Below are positions 16,879 through 26,026 of a DNA stretch of 64,000 bases, in pieces. The position numbers and the translations under genes are program-made. Origin of the DNA: RYN-230 sp963760405 (lineage in GTDB: Bacteria > Actinomycetota > Actinomycetes > Streptosporangiales > Streptosporangiaceae); contig CAVXCV010000006.1 in NCBI GenBank assembly GCA_963760405.1, positions 1 through 64,000 on the forward strand, written 5' to 3'. How positions within the stretch are numbered: the stretch's first letter is position 1; each line of letters opens with the position of its first letter. The notes beneath the pieces were generated by a model that saw only the letters and a program-made list of their open reading frames with translations, had not been told where the DNA came from and did not search any database.

Positions 16879-17281
16879 TCCGAGGCCTGGCGCCCAGGAA
16901 CCCTCGACCCGGGCTACGGCCGTGATCGCAACGGCCCATCAGGACACCGCAGGGCCCGCGCTGGCTACGACGGCTCCATTGGGGATCCCACGGCGAACCG
17001 CCCTAACCACCGCGCAGCGTTCGGTGCGGGGCGCGATGCGGCAGGCCGTCGCCACCTCAACCGGCTGGCTTTCTCATCGCAGCTGGCACCTGGACAGCGA
17101 GCCAGGAGCCCTGTTGCATCCCGGTTAGTGGCGCAGAGCCATGCTGTGCAAAGCTATCCGGCTAAGAAGCAGGTAGTGCCACGCGTGTCAGCTGCGCGAA
17201 GCATGTCGTGGTAAGACTAGTCATGGTGTTGCCTGTCATGAAGCTATGTGTCATCCTGCCATCAGGCGGAGAGGGGCTCCC
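16879..17281. other. Gene-poor stretch at the left edge of the lower-GC island
   Basis: About 400 bases without a convincing gene. Short frames are present but have no homology-like features and weak codon bias. GC falls through this stretch. Repeated TGTCAT words (for example near 17234 and 17250) precede the Scr1-type gene. No tRNA fold or obvious attachment-site duplication was found by eye. Confidence 0.4.
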
Positions 17282-18202
17282 ATGAACAACGGCCCGGGCC
17301 AGGTAGACGAGGCCCCGGAGGTGATGAGGCGCAGACTCCGACTGGCGTTGCGTCAAGCCCGCGAGGAGGTGGGACTCACCCAGAAGGAAACAGCGGCCAA
17401 TCTCTACTGGAGCGTAAGCAAGATCATCCGAATCGAGCAGGGCGTGGTACCTGTCGCACCCACCGACGTGCGCGCACTCCTGGCGCTCTACGCCGTCACC
17501 GATAAAGAGAAGGTCGATAGTCTGGTAGACCTGGCACTGGGCTCAAAGAAGCAGCCATGGGACGACTACAAGGGCGTGTACAGTCCAGCTGCCCTCACCC
17601 TGTTCGGAAATGAATCAGCCGCCAGGATCATCTCCAAATATGAGCCAACGTATGTACCAGGTCTGCTGCAGACCCCGGAGTATGCTCGCACCCTGCTGAG
17701 GGGGCTGGGATACTCGTCCAGCGACGTCGAGCTCATGGTTACGGCTCGCATCGAACGCCAGGAGCTACTCGAGCTCGATACCCGGCCCAAGCTCGACTAC
17801 ATCATAGGCGAAGGTGCGATTAGCACCGAAGTCGGCGGCCCGGACATCATGCTCCGCCAGTTCGAGCGGCTCAAGGAACTCGGAGCACGAGATGGCATAT
17901 CCATCCATATCTTGCCATTCTCCGCAGGTGCCCACCGGAGAATGGCAGACGCGTTCACAATCCTAGAGTTTGGCGACGAGCTGGACGATCTGCTCTACCT
18001 GGAAAACGCTGGGCGTGAGACCACCACTCGCGACGACCAGAACTTGATCGCCGAGTACCGCAGTGATTTCCTGGACCTCGAAGCCCTGTCGAGCAAGAGC
18101 GGCGACCTAGGCCGCGTTCTGGATGATATCGCGTCGCTACGATTCAAGAGTCCCCCTAGCACGCGCAGCAAGAATGACAATGGCGCCGAACGTATGACCT
18201 GA
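17282..18202 (+). CDS. Scr1-type helix-turn-helix regulator (XRE HTH + DUF5753)
   Basis: 306 residues. The N-terminal HTH (about 15-75) contains ALRQAREEVGLTQKETAANL and SVSKIIRIEQG. The DUF5753 ligand/partner domain follows, with the signature YEPTYVPGLLQTPEYARTLL and the C-terminal FTILEFGDELDDLLYLEN. Such proteins pair with small DUF397 proteins in actinobacteria and are often described as toxin-antitoxin-like or developmental regulators. ATG 17282 follows GGAGAGG. Codon use is less GC-rich than the flanking housekeeping genes. A DUF397 gene lies 1.1 kb downstream, with two small membrane protein genes in between, an arrangement that is not the usual adjacent pair. Confidence 0.88.
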   Translation: MNNGPGQVDEAPEVMRRRLRLALRQAREEVGLTQKETAANLYWSVSKIIRIEQGVVPVAPTDVRALLALYAVTDKEKVDSLVDLALGSKKQPWDDYKGVYSPAALTLFGNESAARIISKYEPTYVPGLLQTPEYARTLLRGLGYSSSDVELMVTARIERQELLELDTRPKLDYIIGEGAISTEVGGPDIMLRQFERLKELGARDGISIHILPFSAGAHRRMADAFTILEFGDELDDLLYLENAGRETTTRDDQNLIAEYRSDFLDLEALSSKSGDLGRVLDDIASLRFKSPPSTRSKNDNGAERMT

Positions 18203-18261
18203 CCCAAGGGAAGGGCGAGGTACGCCGCGCCTCGAGCGAGGGAAGGGAGAGGGGTGCACGC

Positions 18262-18762
18262 GTGACCATGCATCACGAGCCCGAGCCACTGGCCGGGCTC
18301 CCTCTCTCGGCCTCGCCTGGCCAGGCCCCTGTCCCCGGGGACCTGATACACGCACAGGCTGAGCCAGTGGCCGGGATGAGCGGCGGCCGGGATGGTCCGC
18401 GGGACGGGCCACCTCAGGACATGTCATGGTCCGCGGGCGGGAGCTTCATCGACCTCCTCGCCTTCATTTTCGCGTCCAGAGCGCGGACAGCCAATCTAAT
18501 CCGGACCATCCTTGTCTCAGAGGCGGGCATGGCTATTGGCGCACTGCTCCTGCTCCATCTGGCGCCTAGCCTGAAAGATCTGGCACCTACCCTGAAAGCC
18601 ATGTCTCACTACGGGCTCGCCACCGCCGCCGTCGCGGGCGCAGTTACGGTGTCGAGCATTGTTCGCTCATGGCTCCGGTACCGGCCCGCAGCTAAGGGCA
18701 AAAGCCACCGGAATCGCCGCAGGGCCATTGAGCAGAGCCCTGATGCGGAGGATAAGGTCTAA
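18262..18762 (+). CDS. Small membrane protein with two predicted TM helices
   Basis: 166 residues, family not recognised. A disordered N-terminal third is followed by a weakly hydrophobic stretch (FIDLLAFIFASRA) and two clear helices: LVSEAGMAIGALLLLHL and YGLATAAVAGAVTVSSIV. A basic tail (RYRPAAKGKSHRNRRR) should face the cytoplasm. It begins 59 bases after the Scr1-type gene on the same strand behind GGAAGGGAGAGG, so it is probably in its operon. The second helix resembles the second helix of the convergent protein at 18815 (GAVTVxxxV followed by Arg/Lys). Confidence 0.55.
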   Translation: MTMHHEPEPLAGLPLSASPGQAPVPGDLIHAQAEPVAGMSGGRDGPRDGPPQDMSWSAGGSFIDLLAFIFASRARTANLIRTILVSEAGMAIGALLLLHLAPSLKDLAPTLKAMSHYGLATAAVAGAVTVSSIVRSWLRYRPAAKGKSHRNRRRAIEQSPDAEDKV

Positions 18763-18814
18763 CGCCCTGGCAGCAACATCCACGGATGAGTATTTAAAAG
18801 AGCTGGACTCAGGC

Positions 18815-19114
18815 CTACCAATGAATCCGTCTTTTTAGTCGGCCGAGCACATGATCAGCACTGACTGCGGCGACGGTTACAGCTCCCCCGAATGAAGCCA
18901 CGTTCACTACGGGCCCTGGCAACACCGATCCCGTCAAAGCGTTAAGCAGCCGACCAAGGCCAATACCGCATGCCGCGAAAACTCCCGAGTAAATCCACAG
19001 GATTAAAATTGGCCGCCAGGCCTTGCCGGTGGCGGCGCGAAGCCAATGACTCCGGACGAGGATGGAGTCCGCCTCGGATTCGACGGTGGTGACCCCTCGT
19101 GGCGAAGTGTTCAC
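18815..19114 (-). CDS. Small two-TM membrane protein, possible paralogue of the neighbour
   Basis: 99 residues starting at GTG 19114, with GGGAGG about 11 bases upstream. Two helices are predicted: PILILWIYSGVFAACGIGLG and VASFGGAVTVAAVSADHVLG, ending in a short basic tail LKRRIHW. The GGAVTVAAV core matches GAVTVSSIV in the protein at 18262, so both may derive from one small membrane family. Convergent with that gene and divergent from the DUF397 gene. The function is unknown; small two-helix proteins next to HTH regulators can be pore formers or signalling subunits, but nothing here proves that. Confidence 0.45.
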   Translation of the reverse strand: MNTSPRGVTTVESEADSILVRSHWLRAATGKAWRPILILWIYSGVFAACGIGLGRLLNALTGSVLPGPVVNVASFGGAVTVAAVSADHVLGRLKRRIHW

Positions 19115-19337
19115 GTCAGTCTTGCCTCCCGCGGCTACAGAACGACGGTCCAGACACTATGGCCACCTTAGACCCAGGGTCAACGTGAGCGGCCAGCATC
19201 GCGGACATTCAGCCCTTTATAGCCATAATCAGCCTAGGATCGCCCGTGGTAAAGCGCGTCCGGCGGAACTCTCTTCTTACTGCAACGTTACACCAAGTAT
19301 GCGCTATGCTACTCTTCCGTAACTTAAGGGGGCTAAG

Positions 19338-19544
19338 GTGGCAGAGCATGGGCAGCCGATCCTTTGGCGGAAGAGCAGCGCCAGCGCCAGCGGGGACTGC
19401 CTGGAGTGGGCTTTCGTCACATCGGGTGTCCTGCTGCGTGACTCGAACGACCCGGCCGGGCCCGAGTTGCACATCACCGCGTCAGAGTGGGCAGCCTTCC
19501 TGACCGGGGTCAGGAACGGAGAAGCTGACCTGCCACAGCGCTGA
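19338..19544 (+). CDS. DUF397 small protein
   Basis: 68 residues beginning at GTG 19338 after AAGGGGG. The DUF397 signature is complete: ILWRKSSASASGDCLEWAF, then VLLRDSNDPAGPELHIT, and a final WAAFL. In Streptomyces such proteins (Scr2-like) partner with Scr1-type HTH proteins and influence development and antibiotic production. The likely partner here is the regulator at 17282. The 220 bases in front are relatively AT-rich, with a plausible -10 (TATGCT near 19305) and no other gene. Confidence 0.85.
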   Translation: MAEHGQPILWRKSSASASGDCLEWAFVTSGVLLRDSNDPAGPELHITASEWAAFLTGVRNGEADLPQR

Positions 19545-19611
19545 GGCTTGACCGCGGGCCGGGCCCACCTGAGTTCCGGACCGGATCGCCCGAGTTGATG
19601 ACGAGACCAGG

Positions 19612-22575
19612 TCAGGTCCCGGACATGCCCTGCTGGTGGGCGATGGCAGCGGCTTCGGTCCGGCTGGACGCGCCGAGCTTGCTCAGGATGTTGGACACAT
19701 GCACGCTGGCGGTCTTCGGCGCGATGAACAGCGCGGCAGCGATCTCCCGGTTGCTGCGGCCGGCGACGAGCAGCCGCAGCACCTCGCGTTCCCGGGCGGT
19801 CAGCGCGCTGAGCGCCCCAGGTCCGCCAGCGTCGGCCGCCCGGCCGAGCCGGGCCCGGCGGCCCAGGTCATGCAAGGCCCCGCGCAACGGCACCGCACCC
19901 AGTTCCTCGGCCGTGGCCATGGCCAGGGACCACTCCCGCTCCGCGTCAGCCCGGTATCCCGCCTCGGCCAGCGCCTCCGCCAGCCGCCACCGGGACCGGG
20001 CGGTCTCGTACACGAACCCGGGGCTGAACTCGTCCAGCACGGCCCGCCAGGCCGCCGGATCGTTGTCACCGCGGACCCGGCCCCATTCCGCCTCGGCCCG
20101 GGCCAGCCAGCCCCGGCCGTCCACGCCCAGCACGAACCTGGGCCGCCGCGGGTAGGCCGCGCCTTCCCGGGCCGTGTCGATCAGCACCTCCGCCGCGGCC
20201 ACCTCGGCCAGCGCGGCCTCGTTGTTCCCGGCCGCCCACGCCTGCCGGGCCTGGTCGCCCCGGGCGGCCAGGCCGACGGCGGCCACCCGGATCACCGGCG
20301 GCCCGTAGCCCTCGCCGTCCGTGTCCTGCCCGGCGACGGTGGCGGTCACCTCAGCCAGCGCGGTGGCGGTGTCGCCCCGCCACAGCGCGTGCTCGGCGAG
20401 CAGGCCCCGGGCGATGTAGGCGCCGAAGTTGTCAGCGGCCCAGAATGGCTCCAGCCAGGCGCGGCGTTCCGCTACCTCCGGGCTGCCCCGGGCGATGTTC
20501 AGGAACAGCGCCATCGCGGACAGCCGCGCCTCGCCCACGGTGCTGACCCGGATGCCGAAGCCGTCCGCCAGCTCCTGCGCGTGATCCCAGCAGCCGTCCG
20601 AGTAGTGCGCCAGGTAGTGCAGGTACTGCAGGTCCAGGCCGTAGATGGCCAGGCCGAGCCCGGCCGATTCGGCCCGCAGCACCCCCTCGTGCGCGGTCTG
20701 CGCCGCCTCGGCCAGGTCCCCCCGCTCCAGCCGGGACCTGGCCACCTGGAACGCGGCCCGCAGCTCCACGCCGAGCACCTGGGCGTCCCTGGCCTGGCTG
20801 TAGGCCAGGGTGAACGATTCGATGGCCTCGGCGGGCCGGCCCTGCCGCTCGGCCAGCAGGCCGAGCGTGGTCAGCGCGTCGGCTTCCACCCACGGCGCGT
20901 CCGCGGCCCGGGCGGCGGCGCGGGCGGCGTCCGCGCGGGCCGCCGCGCCGTCCTCATCGCCGGTGTACATCAGCGTCTGCGCGTGCGTGGCCAGCGCCCG
21001 GGCGTGCTGCCAGCTCGGCGGCTCCGCCGGGAGCACCTGCACGGCGGCCAGTGCCGCGGCCTCGGCGTCGCTCATCGCGTCGAGTTCCAGCAGGTAGTAG
21101 GCGAGCCGCTCGTTCACCCGGCAGGCCAGCACCGGGTCGGTGTCCTCGCCCAGGAAGCCGCGGATGCGGCGTAGCTGCTGCACCGCGCGGGCAATGTCAC
21201 CGCTGGACGCGGCGCAGGTGGCGGCGCTGAAGGCGAGCGCTCCCCGGTTCTGGCCGGCCAGCTTCTCCGGGTCCTGGACCCGGTCCCACAGGGCCAGCGC
21301 GGCATCGTAGTGCCGGTGTGCCTCGGCCGGGGCGGCCAGCCGCTGGGCTTCCTGCCCGGCCTGGACCGAGGCGGAGAACGCGCCGGCCACGTCGTGGCTG
21401 GCCAGGCAGTGATGGGCCAGCTCGGCCGCGGTGCCGGGCACGGTGGCCAGCCGGTCCGGGTCAGCGAGCAGCTCAGCGAACCGGGCGTGCAGCCTGCTCC
21501 GCTCACCGGGCAGCAGGTCGGCGTAGAGCGCCTCGCGGAGCAGCGCGTGCTGGAACGTGTATCCCCCGGCGCCGCCAGGGATCAGCAGTTGGTGCGTGAT
21601 GCATTCCCGGACCGCGTCCTCGTAGTCCGGCTCGGCCAGGCCGGACGCCTCCCGCAGCATGTCGTCCTCGGCCTGGCGGCCGGCCACCGCGGCCGCGCGG
21701 AGCACCTGCTGGGCCGGCTCGGGCAGCCGCTCGAACCGGGCCAGCAGCAGCGCGGCCAGCCCGCTGGGCAGCACGTCAGGACCGCCGCCCGCGGCGGTGC
21801 TGGCGGTCAGCAGTTCCTCGGCGTAGTACGGGTTCCCCTCGGCCCGGGCCACGATGCGGTGCAGCGCGGCCGCGTCCAGCGGGCTGTCCGCCAGCGCGGT
21901 CAGGTGATCCGCCATGTCCGAGTAGCCGAGCGGCCCGAGCTCGATCGAGGTCACGCTGGGCAGCCGGGCCAGTTCCGCCACCACCGGGCGCAGCGGGTGC
22001 CGGCGGTGCAGGTCGTCGGTGCGGTAGGTGACCACCACCACGGCCCGTTCCCGGTGCAGCACCCGGGACAGGAAGGTGACCAGGTCCCGGGTGGACCGGT
22101 CGGCCCAGTGCAGGTCCTCCAGGATCAGCAGCACCGGGCGGGTCGCGGCGAGCTCGGCGAGCAGGCCGAGGACGGCCCCGAACAGCTGCTGCTGGGCGAG
22201 CCGGGACGTCTCGCTGAGCACGGCTGGGACGGTTTCCCGGTCCGGCAGCAGCCGGCTGAGCACCGGCCGGGAGGCCAGCGCGTCGGCCAGCGGCCCGGCC
22301 GCGGCGGGGCTGGTCACGCCTTCCCGCAGTGCGTCGGCGAGCGGCAGGTACGGGATGCTGTCGCCCAGCTCGGCGCACCGTCCGGAGAGCACCAGGAAGC
22401 CCCGGTCGGCGGCCCGCGCCGCCAGCTCGGTGACCAGGCGCGTCTTGCCGACCCCGGCGTCCCCGCTGACCAGCGCGTGCGCCGGGCGGCCGGCCGAGGC
22501 GTCATCGAGCAGGCCGAGCAGGCGGGTCAGCTCACTGTCCCTGCCCACCAGCCGTTCACCCGGACCGCTCAGCAC
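19612..22575 (-). CDS. Large ATP-binding LuxR-family regulator (LAL type)
   Basis: 987 residues. An N-terminal AAA ATPase has Walker A SGDAGVGKT at residues 38-45 and a Walker B-like VLLILEDLHWAD about 105 residues later. A long helical TPR-like middle follows (about 400-880, rich in Ala and AEA/RAA helices). The C-terminal LuxR helix-turn-helix reads LTAREREVLRLLVAGRSNREI and SVHVSNILSKLG. LALs are ATP-dependent transcription activators, often of secondary metabolism or sugar use; the target is not visible. It starts at GTG and is divergent from the ValRS gene, 98 bases away. Standard length, no internal breaks. Confidence 0.92.
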   Translation of the reverse strand: MLSGPGERLVGRDSELTRLLGLLDDASAGRPAHALVSGDAGVGKTRLVTELAARAADRGFLVLSGRCAELGDSIPYLPLADALREGVTSPAAAGPLADALASRPVLSRLLPDRETVPAVLSETSRLAQQQLFGAVLGLLAELAATRPVLLILEDLHWADRSTRDLVTFLSRVLHRERAVVVVTYRTDDLHRRHPLRPVVAELARLPSVTSIELGPLGYSDMADHLTALADSPLDAAALHRIVARAEGNPYYAEELLTASTAAGGGPDVLPSGLAALLLARFERLPEPAQQVLRAAAVAGRQAEDDMLREASGLAEPDYEDAVRECITHQLLIPGGAGGYTFQHALLREALYADLLPGERSRLHARFAELLADPDRLATVPGTAAELAHHCLASHDVAGAFSASVQAGQEAQRLAAPAEAHRHYDAALALWDRVQDPEKLAGQNRGALAFSAATCAASSGDIARAVQQLRRIRGFLGEDTDPVLACRVNERLAYYLLELDAMSDAEAAALAAVQVLPAEPPSWQHARALATHAQTLMYTGDEDGAAARADAARAAARAADAPWVEADALTTLGLLAERQGRPAEAIESFTLAYSQARDAQVLGVELRAAFQVARSRLERGDLAEAAQTAHEGVLRAESAGLGLAIYGLDLQYLHYLAHYSDGCWDHAQELADGFGIRVSTVGEARLSAMALFLNIARGSPEVAERRAWLEPFWAADNFGAYIARGLLAEHALWRGDTATALAEVTATVAGQDTDGEGYGPPVIRVAAVGLAARGDQARQAWAAGNNEAALAEVAAAEVLIDTAREGAAYPRRPRFVLGVDGRGWLARAEAEWGRVRGDNDPAAWRAVLDEFSPGFVYETARSRWRLAEALAEAGYRADAEREWSLAMATAEELGAVPLRGALHDLGRRARLGRAADAGGPGALSALTAREREVLRLLVAGRSNREIAAALFIAPKTASVHVSNILSKLGASSRTEAAAIAHQQGMSGT

Positions 22576-22673
22576 ATGTTCAGTATCACAGCCCGCCGTG
22601 ATCCCGGGCCGCGGAACTCTCCGGGAGTGTCCGGCGAATGCCGGAGCGCCGGTGAATGCGCTATCCTCGGCGC

Positions 22674-25274
22674 ATGAGGACCGAACCCCGCCCCAGCGGC
22701 GCGCCCGGGGCGCGCCAGGCCAGCCGGGTGCCGGTCAAGCCCACGCTTGACGGCATCGAGGAGAAGTGGTCGCGCCGGTGGGAAGAGTCGGGCGTAGTAC
22801 AAGTTTGATACTGGCGCCCCGCGCGACGCTGTTTTCTCTATTGACACTCCCCCGCTGACGGTCAGCGGTGCCCTGCACATCGGGCACGTCAGCTCGTTCA
22901 CGCACACCGACGTGATAGCCCGGTTCCAGCGGATGCGCGGCAAGGCCGTGTTCTACCCGATCGGCTGGGACGATAACGGCCTGGCCACCGAGCGCCGGGT
23001 GCAGAACTACTACCACGTGCGCTGTGACCCGTCGCTCCGCTACGACCCGTCGTTCGTGCCGCCGGGCCGGCCCGCTGGCCCGCCGGTGCGTATCTCCCGG
23101 CGCAACTTCGTCGCGCTCTGCCAGCGGCTGACCGACCTGGACGAGCAGGCGTTCGAGCAGGTCTGGCGGCGGCTCGGGCTGTCCGTGGACTGGTCCACCC
23201 AGTACCAGACCATCGGCGAGGAGTCCCGCCTCATCTCCCAGCGCGCGTTCCTGCGCAACCTGGACCGGGGCGAGGCGTACCTGGCCGAGGGCCCCACGCT
23301 GTGGGACATGACGTTCCAGACCGCGGTGGCCCAGGCCGAGCTGGAGGACCGGGAGATCGCCGGCACGCAGTACCGGCTCGCGTTCCACGGCGCCGGCGGC
23401 ACCCCGGTGCCGGTGCTGACCACCCGCCCGGAGCTGTTGCCGGCCTGCGTGGCCCTGGTCGCGCACCCCGACGACGAGCGGTACGCCGGGCTGGCCGGGA
23501 CCACGGTGCGCACCCCGGTGTTCGGCGTCGAGGTGCCGGTGCGGACGCACCGGCTGGCCGAGCCGGGTAAGGGCACCGGCATCGCCATGGTGTGCACGTT
23601 CGGTGATACCACCGACGTGACCTGGTGGCGTGACCTGGACCTGGACACCCGGCCGGTGCTCGGCCCGGATGGCCGGCTCGTCGGGCTGCCGCCGGCCGGG
23701 ATCACCAGCCGGGCCGGCCGGTCCGCCTACCAGCAGGTGGCGGGCGCGACCCTGGCCGAGGCCCGGGACCGGATCGCCGCGCTGGCCCGCGCCGCTGGTG
23801 AGCTGCTCGGCGAGCCCGCGGCAGTGACCCACCCGGTGAAGTTCTACGAAAAGGGCGACCAGCCGCTGGAGATCATCAGCACCCGGCAGTGGTACGTGCG
23901 CAACGGCGGCCGGGACCCGTCGCTGCGTGCGGCGCTGATCGCCCGCGGCGAGGAAATCACCTGGCATCCCGGGTGGATGCGGGTCCGCTACGAGAACTGG
24001 GTGAACGGGCTGTCCGGGGACTGGCTGCTCAGCCGCCAGCGGTTCTTCGGGGTGCCCATCCCGGTCTGGTACCCGCTGGACGGCGCGGGCCAGCCCCGCT
24101 ACGGCACCCCGCTGGTGCCGGATGAAGCCCAGCTCCCGGTGGACCCGGCGGCCGAGCCACCGCCCGGCTACACCGAGGACCAGCGCGGCCAGCCAGGCGG
24201 GTTCGCCGCTGACCCGGACGTGCTCGACACCTGGGCCACGTCCTCGCTGACCCCGCAGATCGCCGGGCGGCGGGGCCGGCCGGGGACCGGACCGGGCAGA
24301 TCTACCCGATGGACATGCGCCCGCAGGCGCACGAGATCATCCGCACCTGGCTGTTCTACACGGTCCTCCGCGCGCACCTGGAGGACGGCGTGGTGCCGTG
24401 GCGGCACGCGGCGATCTCCGGCTGGATCCTGGACCCGGACCGCAAGAAGATGTCCAAGTCCCGGGGCAACGTGGTCACGCCCATGGACTCGCTGCGCCAG
24501 CACGGCTCGGACGCGGCCCGGTACTGGGCCGCCAGCGGGCGGCTGGGCACGGACATGATCTTCGATCCGGGTCAGCTACGGGTCGGCCGCAGGCTGGCCA
24601 TCAAGATCCTCAACGCCGCGCGGTTCATCCTGTCCATGACGCCGGCGGGTGCCGCGGCGGACGGGGCGGAGACCGGGACCGCCACCGAGCCGCTGGACCG
24701 CGCGATGCTGCACCGGCTGGCCGGGGTGGCGGATATCGCCACCGCGGCCTTTGAGGATTACGACCACGCCCGGGCGCTGCACGAGACGGAGTCGTTCTTC
24801 TGGTTCTTCTGTGACGACTACCTGGAGCTGGTGAAATCCCGGGCCTACGGCGAGCACGGCCCGGCCGCGGCGGCGTCGGCGCTGGCCGCGCTGCGCACGG
24901 CCCTGGCCGCGCTGCTCCGGCTGTTCGCGCCGGTGCTGCCCTATGTCACCGAGGAAGCCTGGTCCTGGTGGCAGGACGGGTCGATCCACCGGGCCCGCTG
25001 GCCGGATCCGGCGGAACTGCGCGCGGCAGCCGGGGCGGACGTCCCCGGGGCGCTGGACGCCGCGTCCGCGGCGATCGGGGCGGTCCGCGCGGCCAAGTCC
25101 GCCGCCCGGCTGTCCATGCGCGCGCCGGTCCGCATGCTCGTGGTGTCCGCTGGCGAGGACGACCTGCCGCCGATCCGCACGGTGCTCGGCGACGTGCAGG
25201 CGGCGGGCAAGGTGGAGCAGGTCGTGCTGCGCCCGTCGGCCAGCGCGGAGCCGGTCTACCAGGTGACGCTCTAG
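22674..25274 (+). CDS. valS: Valine-tRNA ligase, reading frame interrupted twice
   Basis: Charges tRNA-Val. Class I synthetase of the shorter archaeal-like kind found in some actinobacteria. The HIGH motif is at about 22876 (GALHIGHVSSFTHTD), the editing domain in the middle, and KMSKS at about 24449 (RKKMSKSRGNVV). The start ATG 22674 gives 41 good residues (to WEESGV), then an extra base near 22797 moves the frame; homology resumes as YKFDTGAPRDAVFSIDTPP. A second shift lies between about 24265 and 24309, before GQIYPMDMRPQAHEIIRTWL. The remainder is clean. The sixteen or so codons after the first shift use AT-ending codons unlike the rest. As valS is essential, sequencing or assembly error is likelier than decay, unless another copy exists. 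Confidence 0.85.
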
Positions 25275-25278
25275 CTCT

Positions 25279-25310
25279 GCTGGCCCGGGGGCACGACCCC
25301 CCGGGCCAGC
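25279..25310. terminator. Bidirectional hairpin terminator between convergent genes
   Basis: GCTGGCCCGGGGG (25279-25291), six-base loop, CCCCCGGGCCAGC (25298-25310). Perfect 13-bp arms, five bases after the valS stop and nine before the DUF1349 stop on the other strand. Confidence 0.85.
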
Positions 25311-25318
25311 ACCAGACC

Positions 25319-25861
25319 CTAGTCCCGGCCGGCGATGCGCAGGTCGTGGAAGGACACGCTGAACCCGGAGCCCTCCGGCGCGGCGCACATCACCCCGGCC
25401 AGCAATTCGCTGTCCGGCGGCAGGTAGACCAGGGCGGCGAGTTCCGGGGAGCCGTCGTCATCAGTGGTGTACCTGATCTCCACGGCGTCACCGCGCCGGG
25501 AGATCCGCAGCGACAGGTCACCCATGTCGTCGGGCAGGTTGGACACGGTCCAGCTGGACAGGCCGAGGGTCAGCACGGTGCTCAGCCGGGGCTTGCCCTC
25601 GAAGAACTCCACCCCGGTCTTCAGCCAGGTCCGCTCGTCCGCCCGGAGCATGACCCCGGCCTGGTCGTACTGGGTGGTGTAGTTGCCCCGGATGCGCACC
25701 GCCACGTCCAGGTCGCCGGCCACCACGTCGCCGTACACGTGCCCGCTGTCCCGGATGTACCCGTAGCCGGTCACCCGCCAGAAGTCGGTGCCCGGATCGA
25801 CGTTGACCTGCACCATGTCGTCGGTCCGCTGCCAACTGGCAGGCTCGTTCAGCCACTGCAT
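25319..25861 (-). CDS. DUF1349 family protein
   Basis: 180 residues, a concanavalin-like beta-sandwich. The conserved elements are TDFWRVTGYGYIRDSGHVYG near the start, YDQAGVMLRADERTWLKTGVEF in the middle and GFSVSFHDLRI at the end. The fold binds carbohydrates or acts as a lectin-like module; no catalytic role is established. ATG 25861 is chosen because ACGGAGG lies about ten bases upstream; the frame runs to 25936 without family sequence. Monocistronic, convergent with valS across a strong hairpin. Confidence 0.82.
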   Translation of the reverse strand: MQWLNEPASWQRTDDMVQVNVDPGTDFWRVTGYGYIRDSGHVYGDVVAGDLDVAVRIRGNYTTQYDQAGVMLRADERTWLKTGVEFFEGKPRLSTVLTLGLSSWTVSNLPDDMGDLSLRISRRGDAVEIRYTTDDDGSPELAALVYLPPDSELLAGVMCAAPEGSGFSVSFHDLRIAGRD

Positions 25862-26001
25862 GGGGTTATGCCTCCGTGAGTCTCGCCGTGTCAGGTTAGC
25901 GGTACGGGGGCCGGCAAGTCTCACGAGCGTGCGCAAGGTCTACCGAACAGATACCTGACGGCGCTGTTTCGGTCAGCCGCAACGCGCCGCTCGCCCCCCA
26001 T

Positions 26002-26020
26002 GGCCGGCCCTGGGCCGGCC
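26002..26020 (-). terminator. Hairpin after hemQ
   Basis: GGCCGGCCC (26002-26010) and GGGCCGGCC (26012-26020) form a very GC-rich stem-loop seven bases beyond the hemQ stop codon. A probable end of the hemG-hemQ transcript. Confidence 0.6.
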
Positions 26021-26026
26021 GGGCTG

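Noticed and set aside
16922..17128. 68-codon frame in the gene-poor stretch
   Set aside because: Weak codon bias, no motif, no ribosome site of note.
16879..19337. tRNA gene or attachment-site duplication bounding the low-GC island
   Set aside because: No cloverleaf and no convincing flanking direct repeat could be found by eye; integration site remains unproven.
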